From Parvibaculum sp049671045 (GTDB lineage: Bacteria; Pseudomonadota; Alphaproteobacteria; Parvibaculales; Parvibaculaceae), in contig NZ_JBATUH010000108.1 of the NCBI RefSeq assembly GCF_049671045.1, positions 1 through 9,237 on the forward strand: a stretch of 9,237 nt of DNA, given 5' to 3'. Each line of letters begins with the position of its first letter. The stretch's first letter is position 1. The position numbers and the translations under genes are program-made. Under the pieces are notes generated by a model. It was given only the letters and a program-made list of their open reading frames with translations, had not been told where the DNA came from and did not search any database. Below, piece after piece: positions 1-5,829 of the stretch.

Positions 1-106
1 GGCCGTCGGCAATTCGCATTCAACGCTCACGGAAGAGGGTAACATAGATGATCGTCCGGGCAACCATCGCCAATCCTGCGTGAGCGGTCTTTGATCGATC
101 GCAATG

Positions 107-125
107 ACCGGAAAGATTTTTCGGT
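107..125. other. Short hairpin in upstream flank
   Basis: Bases 107-114 and 118-125 can pair over eight positions (one G-T wobble) around a three-base loop. It lies between the window start and the ferritin-like gene. It could be the end of an upstream transcription unit or part of the leader of the next gene; no clear T-run follows it. Bases 2-94 are an open + strand frame of 30 codons ending in TGA at 92-94, which might be the tail of an upstream gene, but nothing in it is recognisable. Confidence 0.25.
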
Positions 126-173
126 TACACTTCAAGACAAATGCACCATCGGACGACAGGAGGGAGTCGGGTC

Positions 174-1061
174 TTGGTCGCATCGAAAAGTTTGCCGCCG
201 CCCATATGCTCGCCTCACCAGCTCATGGCGATGGCGCATGCGATGGAGCGGGAATCGGCGCGGCGGTATCGAGAGCTTGCCGCCCGCATGAGGCTGCGCG
301 ACGAAATGGCGCTGGCCTCGCTTTTCGATTTCCTCGCCTCCATCGAGGAGAAGCACGCGAGCCATATCACGACGCTCACGGAAGATGCGCTCGACCAGAG
401 CATCGACCTGGCGCAGGCGGCGTGGGAAGTGCCCGAGAATTTCGACGAGGAGGCGGGAAGCTCGCACACGCTCACGCCCTATCTCGCGCTCGCCATCGCC
501 GTTCGCAATGAGGAACGCGCATTCGCCTTCTACACCTATGTGGCCGCCGAGGCGCCGGACGAGCGCATACGGACGATCGCCGAGGACCTTGCGCGGGAGG
601 AACTCGATCATGCCGCCCTTCTTCGCGCGGAGCGCCGGCGCGCCTATCACGCCGAGGACGGAACGAGGCAGCCGCGCCCGGCCATTCCGGCCACCACCGA
701 CGAGTTCTGGACGATCAGTCTTCGCGAGGAGTGGCGCGCCGCGCGCTACCACCGCGCACTCGGGCGCGTGCTCACCGATCTCGGCAGGGATGCCGCGCCG
801 TTCATCGCCGCCGCCGCCGATGAGGAAGCCTGCGCCAATGAGGCGGCAGCCCTTACCGGTCAGGCCGTGCCGGAGATTGCATCCGAAGGCCGGCCGACCG
901 TCGAAGGCGGCCTTCGCCTGCTGGAGGAAGCCTTCGAGCGCTATTCCGACATTGCCGAGCGGACCGGCGATGAAGAGGTCATGCGCGTCTCCATGGACAT
1001 GGCGACCCGGGCACTCCGCCGCCTGAGCCTGACGCTCGGCTCCCTGCCTGCAGCGAGATGA
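174..1061 (+). CDS. Ferritin-like (rubrerythrin-type) diiron protein
   Basis: A predicted cytoplasmic four-helix-bundle protein of about 295 aa. The first half has E27, a following Tyr, and an E58-x2-H61 motif (IEEKH). The second half repeats this with E113/E114, FYTY, and E143-x2-H146 (EELDH). Paired E/ExxH half-bundles are the metal-ligand pattern of rubrerythrin and ferritin-like diiron proteins, which act in oxidation or peroxide handling. No C-terminal rubredoxin CxxC is present, so it is not a classical rubrerythrin. A further helical segment follows (about residues 180-290), with no assigned function. I chose the TTG at 174 because an AGGAGGG sequence (158-164) sits 9 nt upstream; an in-frame ATG at 141 has no such site. 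Codon use is strongly GC-rich, unlike the element genes to the right, so I place it in the chromosomal flank. Family assignment is fairly sure; substrate unknown. Confidence 0.8.
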   Translation: MVASKSLPPPICSPHQLMAMAHAMERESARRYRELAARMRLRDEMALASLFDFLASIEEKHASHITTLTEDALDQSIDLAQAAWEVPENFDEEAGSSHTLTPYLALAIAVRNEERAFAFYTYVAAEAPDERIRTIAEDLAREELDHAALLRAERRRAYHAEDGTRQPRPAIPATTDEFWTISLREEWRAARYHRALGRVLTDLGRDAAPFIAAAADEEACANEAAALTGQAVPEIASEGRPTVEGGLRLLEEAFERYSDIAERTGDEEVMRVSMDMATRALRRLSLTLGSLPAAR

Positions 1062-1161
1062 TCGTCACCCCCGCCTACCTGTTTCGGAACGAACGCGAGC
1101 GCCATGCCAAAATCGCAGTGCCTGACACAGGCGAGCATGGCTCAAATCGGGTGTGGGGATT

Positions 1162-1181
1162 GTTTGGCTGGGGCGGGAGGA
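1162..1181 (+). repeat. Left att repeat, distal to tRNA
   Basis: This 20-bp sequence, GTTTGGCTGGGGCGGGAGGA, is identical to 9111-9130. It equals the reverse complement of the last 17 nt of tRNA-Gln plus three bases beyond. The bases on either side (T before, G after) differ from the right copy, so identity stops sharply at 20 bp. It marks the junction of the GC-rich flank with the element. Confidence 0.85.
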
Positions 1182-1244
1182 GCCTGACGACTCAGCCCCA
1201 AAAGCGCTGAAAACGGCGGACTTGTGCCGTCTCTTGGCTGAAGA

Positions 1245-1263
1245 ATGGGAGCATTTTGTGAGC
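1245..1263 (+). repeat. Left copy of 19-bp repeat, candidate arm site
   Basis: ATGGGAGCATTTTGTGAGC occurs here and at 9018-9036 in the same orientation, with no similarity beyond the 19 bp. It begins 63 nt inside the left att core. An exact 19-mer is very unlikely by chance in a window this size. Its placement suggests a binding site for the N-terminal domain of the integrase. This copy is in non-coding DNA. Confidence 0.6.
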
Positions 1264-1333
1264 GCGTCAACGCTCTGCTAAATCCCCCATTCGCGCTCAA
1301 GTCTTTCCAGTTCGTCCAGAAAGCGGTGTGCTA

Positions 1334-1380
1334 GGCCCGGAAGTTCCGAGCCACTGGGAGGGGCAATGATTGTCCGCCCC
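1334..1380. other. Two GC-rich dyads past the membrane-protein gene
   Basis: A dyad at 1334-1352 pairs GGC/GCC and CGGAA/TTCCG with one mismatch between them. A second, GGGGC at 1360-1364 with GCCCC at 1376-1380, lies just beyond the stop codon of the minus-strand gene ending at 1383. They could terminate or protect that gene's transcript, but neither is followed by a T-run on the minus strand. The rest of 1182-1382 holds only the 19-bp repeat and no gene that I can support. Confidence 0.3.
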
Positions 1381-1382
1381 GC

Positions 1383-1832
1383 CTACCTTACGCTTACCCG
1401 GAACTCGTCGGTCAAGTGCGGTCGTAGGCGGTAGTACAGGCTTGTTGCCTCCAACTTCTGCCGAAAGTCGGTATTTGCCCCCTCAGCAGCGCATGCAGAC
1501 GCCACAAACGAGCGAGCCTGACGAATTAGCCCCCTTCGTTCCCCTTGTAGAGAGGAGGTAGCTCCCTCGTCCTTTCGGTCTGCCGCCAACAATGCAGGCT
1601 TCAATCGACTGCGAACAGTCAGGTAGGCGACTACTCCGCAGGTCACACCAGCAAGAAGAGCCGTCAGCAACACACCCAACAAATTCAATTCGTGATTGAG
1701 TAGCCAAGCGCCAACGCCACCGATGAATGCCCCTGTGCCGGTCGAAGTCACAACGAAGTCGACAACATCCTTTACCGTCCAAGCATTGCTAAACCACGCC
1801 CAAACGCTCTTCGCCTTTTGTCGTAGCGTCAT
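1383..1832 (-). CDS. Hypothetical two-helix membrane protein
   Basis: A 149-aa protein that I do not recognise. It has an amphipathic, Trp-rich N-terminus (residues 1-20). Two hydrophobic stretches then follow (about 23-45 and 49-73), separated by a short NHELN turn, so they probably form a helical hairpin in the inner membrane. A soluble tail of about 75 residues, rich in Arg, Ala and Glu, ends in LRPHLTDEFRVSVR. The basic RSRLK just after the second helix suggests that both termini face the cytoplasm. The ATG at 1832 is supported by an AGGAG sequence about 7 nt upstream on the minus strand. It lies 159 nt downstream of the Rap1a-like gene on the same strand and is the gene nearest the left att site. 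Holin-like or toxin-like membrane roles are possible but unsupported. Confidence 0.65.
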   Translation of the reverse strand: MTLRQKAKSVWAWFSNAWTVKDVVDFVVTSTGTGAFIGGVGAWLLNHELNLLGVLLTALLAGVTCGVVAYLTVRSRLKPALLAADRKDEGATSSLQGERRGLIRQARSFVASACAAEGANTDFRQKLEATSLYYRLRPHLTDEFRVSVR

Positions 1833-1904
1833 GGTCGCTCCTGCGAGGACGTGCTTTCCTTGCGTGAGAATACCAAGTCTCCACGGCTCACAAAAACATT
1901 GATC

Positions 1905-1928
1905 CCCCGACAGACTGAAAGACCGGGG
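1905..1928 (-). terminator. Weak candidate terminator
   Basis: On the minus strand CCCCG (1928-1924) can pair with CGGGG (1909-1905) around a 14-nt loop. The sequence ATCAATGTTTTT follows. It lies 60-90 nt past the stop of the Rap1a-like gene. The stem is only five pairs and the T-run is offset, so this is tentative. Confidence 0.25.
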
Positions 1929-1991
1929 AGTCTCTTCAATTCACCGTCATTCGTGGGTCTTCAGGTTCGCCAAGGTGGCCAGCAGAGCTGG

Positions 1992-2366
1992 TCACTTATC
2001 GAGCGCCTTGCAGGCTTGGTCCACGCCCCCTACGAACGCAACAGCTATACTTCCCTTCAAACCCTCAGGATGGTCAGCAAGCCAGATAATCATAGCGTCG
2101 GCTATCTGTTCCGCCGTCCAACCTTCGGTGCAGGCGCTCCACCTCGTGCTCGCGGGCTGGTTCAGAGCATCTCCGGTGATTATCACCCCGTCATAGACCG
2201 ATGCAGCAATCACAGCTTGTTGATTTCGGCCAAGCTTCAGAAATGTCGATCCGGAAACATAGTAGTGGACATGATAGCCGCCAGTCTGGCCGTTCTCGTC
2301 CGCCAACGCTGCGCCCCCAACTAAGGTCGCGAGCAGCGCAAAGACACCCACATAGCCTTTAGCCAT
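1992..2366 (-). CDS. Secreted Rap1a/Tai-like small protein
   Basis: A 124-aa protein with a signal peptide: Lys3, a hydrophobic core at about residues 5-21, and probable cleavage after ALA at 22, which predicts a periplasmic location. The mature part matches the layout of the Rap1a/Tai immunity fold. It has a SG-x-FL opening (38-43), a YDGVIITGDAL segment (58-68), a Cys followed by WTAEQIADAMIIWLADHPE (83-101), and a Val/Ala-rich last helix ending in Cys119. Family members protect against T6SS amidase effectors or are orphan periplasmic proteins. The N-terminal cysteine pair usual in the family is absent; only C79 and C119 remain. No effector gene is nearby. I chose the ATG at 2366 because the signal peptide starts there and GGTGG precedes it; the frame is open further upstream, to 2528, but that extension would bury the signal peptide. 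It is divergent from the XRE gene. Confidence 0.6.
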   Translation of the reverse strand: MAKGYVGVFALLATLVGGAALADENGQTGGYHVHYYVSGSTFLKLGRNQQAVIAASVYDGVIITGDALNQPASTRWSACTEGWTAEQIADAMIIWLADHPEGLKGSIAVAFVGGVDQACKALDK

Positions 2367-2390
2367 TTGTCCACCGACTAAAACTAGACA

Positions 2391-2407
2391 ACGCCCAAAG
2401 ACGGCGT
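2391..2407. promoter_or_regulatory. Dyad in the divergent promoter region
   Basis: ACGCC (2391-2395) and GGCGT (2403-2407) form an inverted repeat with a 7-bp gap. AAAAC (2380-2384) and GTTTT (2410-2414) extend it as a looser outer pair. It lies just downstream of the predicted minus-strand promoter and upstream of the XRE gene. It is a reasonable candidate operator for the XRE protein, though this is inferred from position only. Confidence 0.3.
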
Positions 2408-2418
2408 GCGTTTTGTTT

Positions 2419-2446
2419 AATATATCGAGGTGTAAATATCGGGCAA
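2419..2446 (-). promoter_or_regulatory. Predicted promoter of the Rap1a-like gene
   Basis: Read on the minus strand, TTGCCC (2446-2441) and TATATT (2424-2419) are separated by 16 bp. They match the sigma-70 -35 and -10 consensus at four and five of six positions. Transcription would begin near 2412, about 45 nt before the ATG at 2366. I found no equally good promoter for the XRE gene on the plus strand. Confidence 0.45.
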
Positions 2447-2464
2447 CTGGCTTTGCTTCCATGC

Positions 2465-2686
2465 ATGGAATTGCGGGAAGTCTTTGCCACCAATCTACGC
2501 CGCTGGCGACAAGTGCGAGGCTTGTCACAGGACGACTTGGCCTATGAGGCAGAGGTCAGCCGGAGCTATCTCAGCCAGCTAGAGACGGGATCGCATGACG
2601 CCAGCCTTAAGATTATCGATAGGCTGGCAAAGGCGCTGGCTGTAGAGCCTGCTGAGTTGCTAAAATATCATTCGAGGAAGCGATGA
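2465..2686 (+). CDS. XRE-family HTH regulator
   Basis: A 73-aa Cro/C1-type DNA-binding protein that is almost entirely one helix-turn-helix domain. The opening helix is FATNLRRWRQVRGLSQDDLA. The HTH follows (LSQDDLAYEAEVSRSYLSQLETG), and then the typical C-terminal helices SLKIIDRLAKALAVEPAELL. No ligand or dimerisation domain is attached, as in many element-borne regulators and in antitoxin-like partners. The start is uncertain: the ATG at 2465 begins the conserved MELREVFATN, whereas a TTG at 2453 adds four residues. Neither has a good ribosome binding site. It is divergent from the Rap1a-like gene and 89 nt upstream of the HEPN-like gene on the same strand, so it could control both. Confidence 0.88.
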   Translation: MELREVFATNLRRWRQVRGLSQDDLAYEAEVSRSYLSQLETGSHDASLKIIDRLAKALAVEPAELLKYHSRKR

Positions 2687-2716
2687 ACGGATGTGGCAAC
2701 CGACCTCCGGCTTACT

Positions 2717-2730
2717 AATGAACCTTCATT
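2717..2730. promoter_or_regulatory. Inverted repeat upstream of HEPN-like gene
   Basis: AATGAACCTTCATT is a perfect 6-bp inverted repeat with a 2-bp centre, in the 89-nt gap between the XRE and HEPN-like genes. CTAATGA (2715-2721) also recurs inverted as TCATTAG (2750-2756). Either could be an operator for the XRE protein. The sequence differs from the dyad at 2391-2407, so a single shared operator is not evident. Confidence 0.3.
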
Positions 2731-2775
2731 TGGTAACCGGTCTGGTCAATCATTAGCGGTGGGATTGCAGAGTAA

Positions 2776-3540
2776 ATGACCAAAGACATACGATCTGCAC
2801 TCACGCGGCTATTCACGCCACACAGTTTGACGGCTGACAATATGGGTTTGGCGCCCCACCAAAAGAGTTGTTCGGTCGGCATCGGAATGCCCGTGAACTT
2901 TCCGCTTACTTCATACGACGAGATTAACAATATCATTTGCGGAAAGCAGCAGGACAAAGAATTCGTCGGGCAATTCGGGCCAGCGTGGAACGCTATTGCC
3001 TACCGCTTCCGCGCTGCCGACGAACAGGCCAACTTCTTCAGGTATTCCTTAGCTCTGCACGGCACGGCACCGACCCCGGAACAGAGATACCTTCAAGAGC
3101 AGGCCCTGTATGGCTTTTTTTGCAATGCCATTTCCGTCTTCGACTCGGCGGCATATGGCCTCTACACCATTGGCTCTCAGTTGGCTCCCCAACAATTCCC
3201 TTTCACTGAGAAAGACCGGAGAGACGTTACACTGGAGCGAACCCGAAAAGCTTTTAATGATGCATTTTTGGCGGACCCGATAGTAGATGCTTTTGATGTT
3301 CTCATGCAGTCTAAGGAATTTAAATCGCTCAAGGGGGCGAGGAACGTCCTAGCGCATCGCGCAGCCCCAGGAAGACATTTTCACGCCGATGGCGGAGGCC
3401 AGACAGAACCGACTTTCTGGAAATTAGATGACAGTAGATTAGATGGCGAATTCCTGAGCAAACGGCAAATTGCCGTATCGGAACTTCTGTCGCAATTTCT
3501 CCTGTCTGCTCAACGCTTCGTCAGCAAAAATTTTCATTAA
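2776..3540 (+). CDS. HEPN-like protein, putative RNase
   Basis: A 254-aa soluble protein. I do not recognise the full-length family. Near the C-terminus it carries R189-N190-V-L-A-H194-R, which matches the R-(x4-6)-H catalytic motif of HEPN ribonucleases, including the polar residue directly after Arg. The motif is preceded by an aromatic helix (about residues 108-130, with EQALYGFFCNAISVFDSAAYGLY) and followed by a terminal helix (SKRQIAVSELLSQFLLSAQRF). This fits a helical HEPN bundle of the large uncharacterised type such as Cthe_2314-like. HEPN RNases act in toxin-antitoxin and abortive-infection systems by cutting cellular RNA. No MNT nucleotidyltransferase partner is present; the small XRE gene upstream is the only candidate partner. 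The ATG at 2776 has only a distant GGTGGGA as a ribosome binding site. HEPN assignment rests on the motif and on helix context. Confidence 0.55.
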   Translation: MTKDIRSALTRLFTPHSLTADNMGLAPHQKSCSVGIGMPVNFPLTSYDEINNIICGKQQDKEFVGQFGPAWNAIAYRFRAADEQANFFRYSLALHGTAPTPEQRYLQEQALYGFFCNAISVFDSAAYGLYTIGSQLAPQQFPFTEKDRRDVTLERTRKAFNDAFLADPIVDAFDVLMQSKEFKSLKGARNVLAHRAAPGRHFHADGGGQTEPTFWKLDDSRLDGEFLSKRQIAVSELLSQFLLSAQRFVSKNFH

Positions 3541-3627
3541 GATATATGCCGTCTTTTTGTGGCCTCGCACTGCCCCCAAGCTTGACCACAGCTGCATTCT
3601 CGCTGAGCTATTCCGTTGGCCTAAACT

Positions 3628-3897
3628 TCAATCACACCCGTCGCAATCTTCATGAGCTTGCGCCCATTTGCGATTATCTCGGCGAAGCGTCATCCGCCTT
3701 TGGTTCGGTGTGATTTCTGACAGCAACTCTGCTCGAAAAGCTCGAACATCAACAACGACACCAACAGCCTTTAGGATTTCTTTTTGAAGTGGATCATGGT
3801 CGGGGGTCTCCCGCCTAACGTCCTTCGCGCTAGCAGGAGGCTCATTAATCCGAGCGGGAGTCTCGGCTTCCCGAGTAAGGGTCCTGAGGCGGACGAT
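3628..3897 (-). pseudogene. Open frame without a start, possible gene remnant
   Basis: The minus strand is open for 89 codons, from just after a TAA (3900-3898) to a TGA (3630-3628). The stretch contains no ATG or GTG until an internal ATG near its end, and the only TTG is likewise late. The translation is protein-like rather than shadow-like: it includes HDPLQKEILKAVGVVVDVRA, then AELLSEITPNQRRMTLRR and a Cys-containing end, HEDCDGCD. I do not recognise it. It may be the C-terminal part of a gene whose start was lost, or chance. It fills most of the 450-nt space between the HEPN-like gene and the serine recombinase, which otherwise holds nothing that I can support apart from the dyads at 3850-3875. 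Confidence 0.3.
3850..3875. other. Three-arm alternative hairpin
   Basis: CCGAG (3850-3854), CTCGG (3862-3866) and CCGAG (3871-3875) lie in a row, so the middle arm can pair with either neighbour. CGGGA (3855-3859) can also pair with TCCCG (3869-3873). It sits about 115 nt upstream of the serine recombinase start, possibly in its leader. Function unknown. Confidence 0.25.
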
Positions 3898-3990
3898 TTA
3901 CCTACCCAAAATTAAGTCACCTAGCTATTGCAGGCTCCGGCTCACTCGTTACATTATCCCTCATCGAACATTGAGAGAAAGCGTAATGCA

Positions 3991-4734
3991 ATGATGACTG
4001 CTCAAAAAAGATTCATTCCCTACGCCCGCGTCAGCACTGAGAAGCAAGGCAGGAGCGGTCTTGGACTTGAGGCACAGCTCCGGGACATTGAGGGTCTCGC
4101 TTCCTCTAGGGGCTGGCTTGTCGTGCACGAACCTTTCGTTGACGTGGAGAGTGGTGCAAAGGACGAACGAGAAGGGTTGAGGGACGCTCTTGCACTCTGC
4201 CGGGACACGGGCGCTACGCTCATCGTTGCGAAGCTTGACCGGCTCTCCCGAGACGTGGCCTTCGGCGCAACCCTGCTGAAGGACGCCGAGCGCGAGGGAG
4301 TGCGGATCGTTTCCGCAGATATGCCGGAGGCCGACACTCTCATGCTTCATATCCGCCTTGCCGTGGCGGAAGAGGAACGCCGGATGATCTCTCGGCGGAC
4401 TAAATCCGCCCTACAGAGCGCAAAGGCCAGAGGTGTGAAGCTGGGCGGAAGACGCGAGGGAGCCCACAACTTCTCCGATGACGACCGCGCAAAGGCTACA
4501 GAGGCAAGAGCGGCGACGCTTACTCGCAAGGCGAGGCGTGGGGCTTACGTCTATCGTCCAATCATCGAAGAGCTTAGGGCAGCGGGGATAAGGAGCAATA
4601 CAGCTCTTGCTCAAGCCCTCAACGAGCGTGGCATAACTTCTCCACGCGGAGGAAAATGGCAGGCTACGTCTGTGCGTAGATTGTTGGATATGCTGACATT
4701 GGATGGTCCTTCAAGGCATGCAGCCGCTATCTAG
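3991..4734 (+). CDS. Serine recombinase (resolvase/invertase family)
   Basis: A 247-aa site-specific DNA recombinase that cuts through a serine phosphodiester. The N-terminal catalytic domain shows YARVST with the nucleophile S15, then the GLGLEAQ segment, AKLDRLSRD (80-88) and the E-x2-R-x3-S-x-RT stretch ending ISRRTK (133-138). A flexible GGRREG linker follows (about 149-155). A short C-terminal helical DNA-binding region follows (RPIIEELRAAGIRSNTALA, then NERGITSPRGGKWQ), resembling a minimal recombinase domain. The length fits the small resolvase-like members, not the large serine integrases. I chose the ATG at 3991, since GAGAGAAAG lies about 10 nt upstream; an in-frame TTG at 3928 adds 21 residues without motif content. 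It could resolve multimers of the element or invert a segment; no target repeat is evident. Confidence 0.9.
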   Translation: MMTAQKRFIPYARVSTEKQGRSGLGLEAQLRDIEGLASSRGWLVVHEPFVDVESGAKDEREGLRDALALCRDTGATLIVAKLDRLSRDVAFGATLLKDAEREGVRIVSADMPEADTLMLHIRLAVAEEERRMISRRTKSALQSAKARGVKLGGRREGAHNFSDDDRAKATEARAATLTRKARRGAYVYRPIIEELRAAGIRSNTALAQALNERGITSPRGGKWQATSVRRLLDMLTLDGPSRHAAAI

Positions 4735-5435
4735 CCTCGTGACACACCCAACTCTTCTAAAAGCTGCAGACGTTTCTCTGCTCGCGGCATCCGAAGTTTC
4801 AGCGTCTTCGTTTCTATGCTTCGCAGATATAGAGAAGCTGAAAAGAAAGTGACACCGTTCAAATAGTGCCCGTTACAATTTAACTTCCAGAAAGGTCGAA
4901 GTTGCCGCGCACCGGGTGGCGTAAGCGGCGCCCACATGCACAAAAGCGGTGTGATTGGGGTACGCCTTGTAGCAGTCTCAGGCCTCCGCATCTCGCATTT
5001 CACCTTCGCCAACGAATCCCGGTTTCTCTGCTGGGCTATGCAAGTTTCCCAGTTCGATCTTGCAACCCTCGCAACATTTTCCACATTCGCATCCGCTTGG
5101 AGAGACTGTCTCAGCATGGCGAAAGAGTGGTAGCACCAGTTTTTAACCTCCACCTGAAACAACTCTTTAATTCGATCTTGCGCATCGACGCGTTTCAGCC
5201 AGGCATCTAGCTTTCGACCGTCTCCTGCGGATCGGCATTGGTACTGCAACACCCCAACGTGGCCCGCTCGTGGCGCCGAGCTTTCCCAGAAGTGCAAAAA
5301 TAACCCGAGGATCAAATCCTCTCCAATGACCCCTGTAAGAGCGGAGACGTGGGAGCCGGGAGTTTCGTCAAGCACCGGAGTATCACGCGACGTGGCGTCA
5401 AAGAAATCTAGGGTAGCCCTTCTCTCAATTTGCAT
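4731..5435 (-). CDS. PD-(D/E)xK nuclease-like protein
   Basis: A 234-aa protein that I read as a restriction-endonuclease-like fold. The core has G-x2-GEDL with E39, then GRKLDAWL with D77, then FQVEVKNW with E96-x-K98, in the order and spacing of a PD-(D/E)xK active site. The remaining C-terminal half (from about residue 125) is basic and Cys/Trp-containing, with no motif known to me. No methyltransferase or helicase is adjacent, so it is not an obvious restriction system. The start is ATG 5435, with GGAG about 6 nt upstream; a TTG at 5495 adds 20 residues without support. The stop overlaps that of the convergent serine recombinase: both share CTAG (4731-4734). A role in defence or in processing element DNA is inference. 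Confidence in a real gene is high; confidence in the fold is moderate. Confidence 0.62.
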   Translation of the reverse strand: MQIERRATLDFFDATSRDTPVLDETPGSHVSALTGVIGEDLILGLFLHFWESSAPRAGHVGVLQYQCRSAGDGRKLDAWLKRVDAQDRIKELFQVEVKNWCYHSFAMLRQSLQADANVENVARVARSNWETCIAQQRNRDSLAKVKCEMRRPETATRRTPITPLLCMWAPLTPPGARQLRPFWKLNCNGHYLNGVTFFSASLYLRSIETKTLKLRMPRAEKRLQLLEELGVSRG

Positions 5436-5829
5436 GTGTAGCTCCAATATCGAAGGCGGAGAGTGCCAAACGAGGCCCGTAGCGGCCACATCCAATCATC
5501 GAACGCAGCGTTGACTTACAAGAAAGAACCATTTTTCTGCCACAATTCGTCTGCTTTCGAGAAGAAATTCCCGCCATTAAGCGTAGCCTGCTGTGTCCCG
5601 TTATAGGGGTTTCGTTTCCTGTATGTATGCCCTCCCCTCCGCCTCCCCTAAGGTGGGGCTTTAGACGGAAATTAGATTTATCCAACCTTGTAGACCTTAG
5701 AGGAACCCAAGGACGCCTATGGGACTCCCCAAGCCAAGCCCAAGCCACCCAAGCCTCAAGCTAGCCCTTAGGTTCTCCCATAGCAGTGCTTGTGCCCTTC
5801 TCTGCTTACAGAAGACCCGCAATAGATGT
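5436..5829. other. Non-coding stretch with C-rich tract and paired repeats
   Basis: About 390 nt with no gene that I can support, between the polymerase-like stop and the nuclease start. It holds a pyrimidine tract with a single G (5630-5649). Four AAGCC units lie at 5731-5755. Two pairs of complementary segments cross each other: 5703-5712 with 5766-5775, and 5717-5724 with 5776-5783. On the minus-strand RNA the first pair is complete with one G-U wobble and the second is perfect, giving a pseudoknot or two alternative hairpins. It could be the 3' region of the polymerase-like transcript, a structured RNA, or a replication origin. None of these is shown by the sequence alone. Confidence 0.35.

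Noticed and set aside
1058..1210. Short + strand frame of 50 codons starting ATGA-overlapped with the ferritin-like stop
   Set aside because: It runs across the att junction and its end is supplied by the element. It has no recognisable motif, so translational coupling to a real gene is not supported.
1182..1263. Possibility that the left 19-bp repeat is the remnant of a second integrase gene
   Set aside because: Similarity to the integrase stops exactly at the 19 bp on both sides, whereas a decayed gene copy should show weaker similarity beyond.
1851..2324. 157-aa + strand frame
   Set aside because: It is antisense to the Rap1a-like gene, whose signal peptide and family pattern are convincing; this frame has neither a motif nor a ribosome binding site.
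3462..3476. 15-bp palindrome ACGGCAA-A-TTGCCGT
   Set aside because: It lies inside the HEPN-like coding region, and a 7-bp dyad of this kind can arise by chance in a window this long; no second copy was seen.
5425..5748. 107-aa minus-strand frame overlapping the nuclease start
   Set aside because: Low-complexity GGGGEG and irregular composition, no motif, and it overlaps the better supported nuclease N-terminus in another frame.
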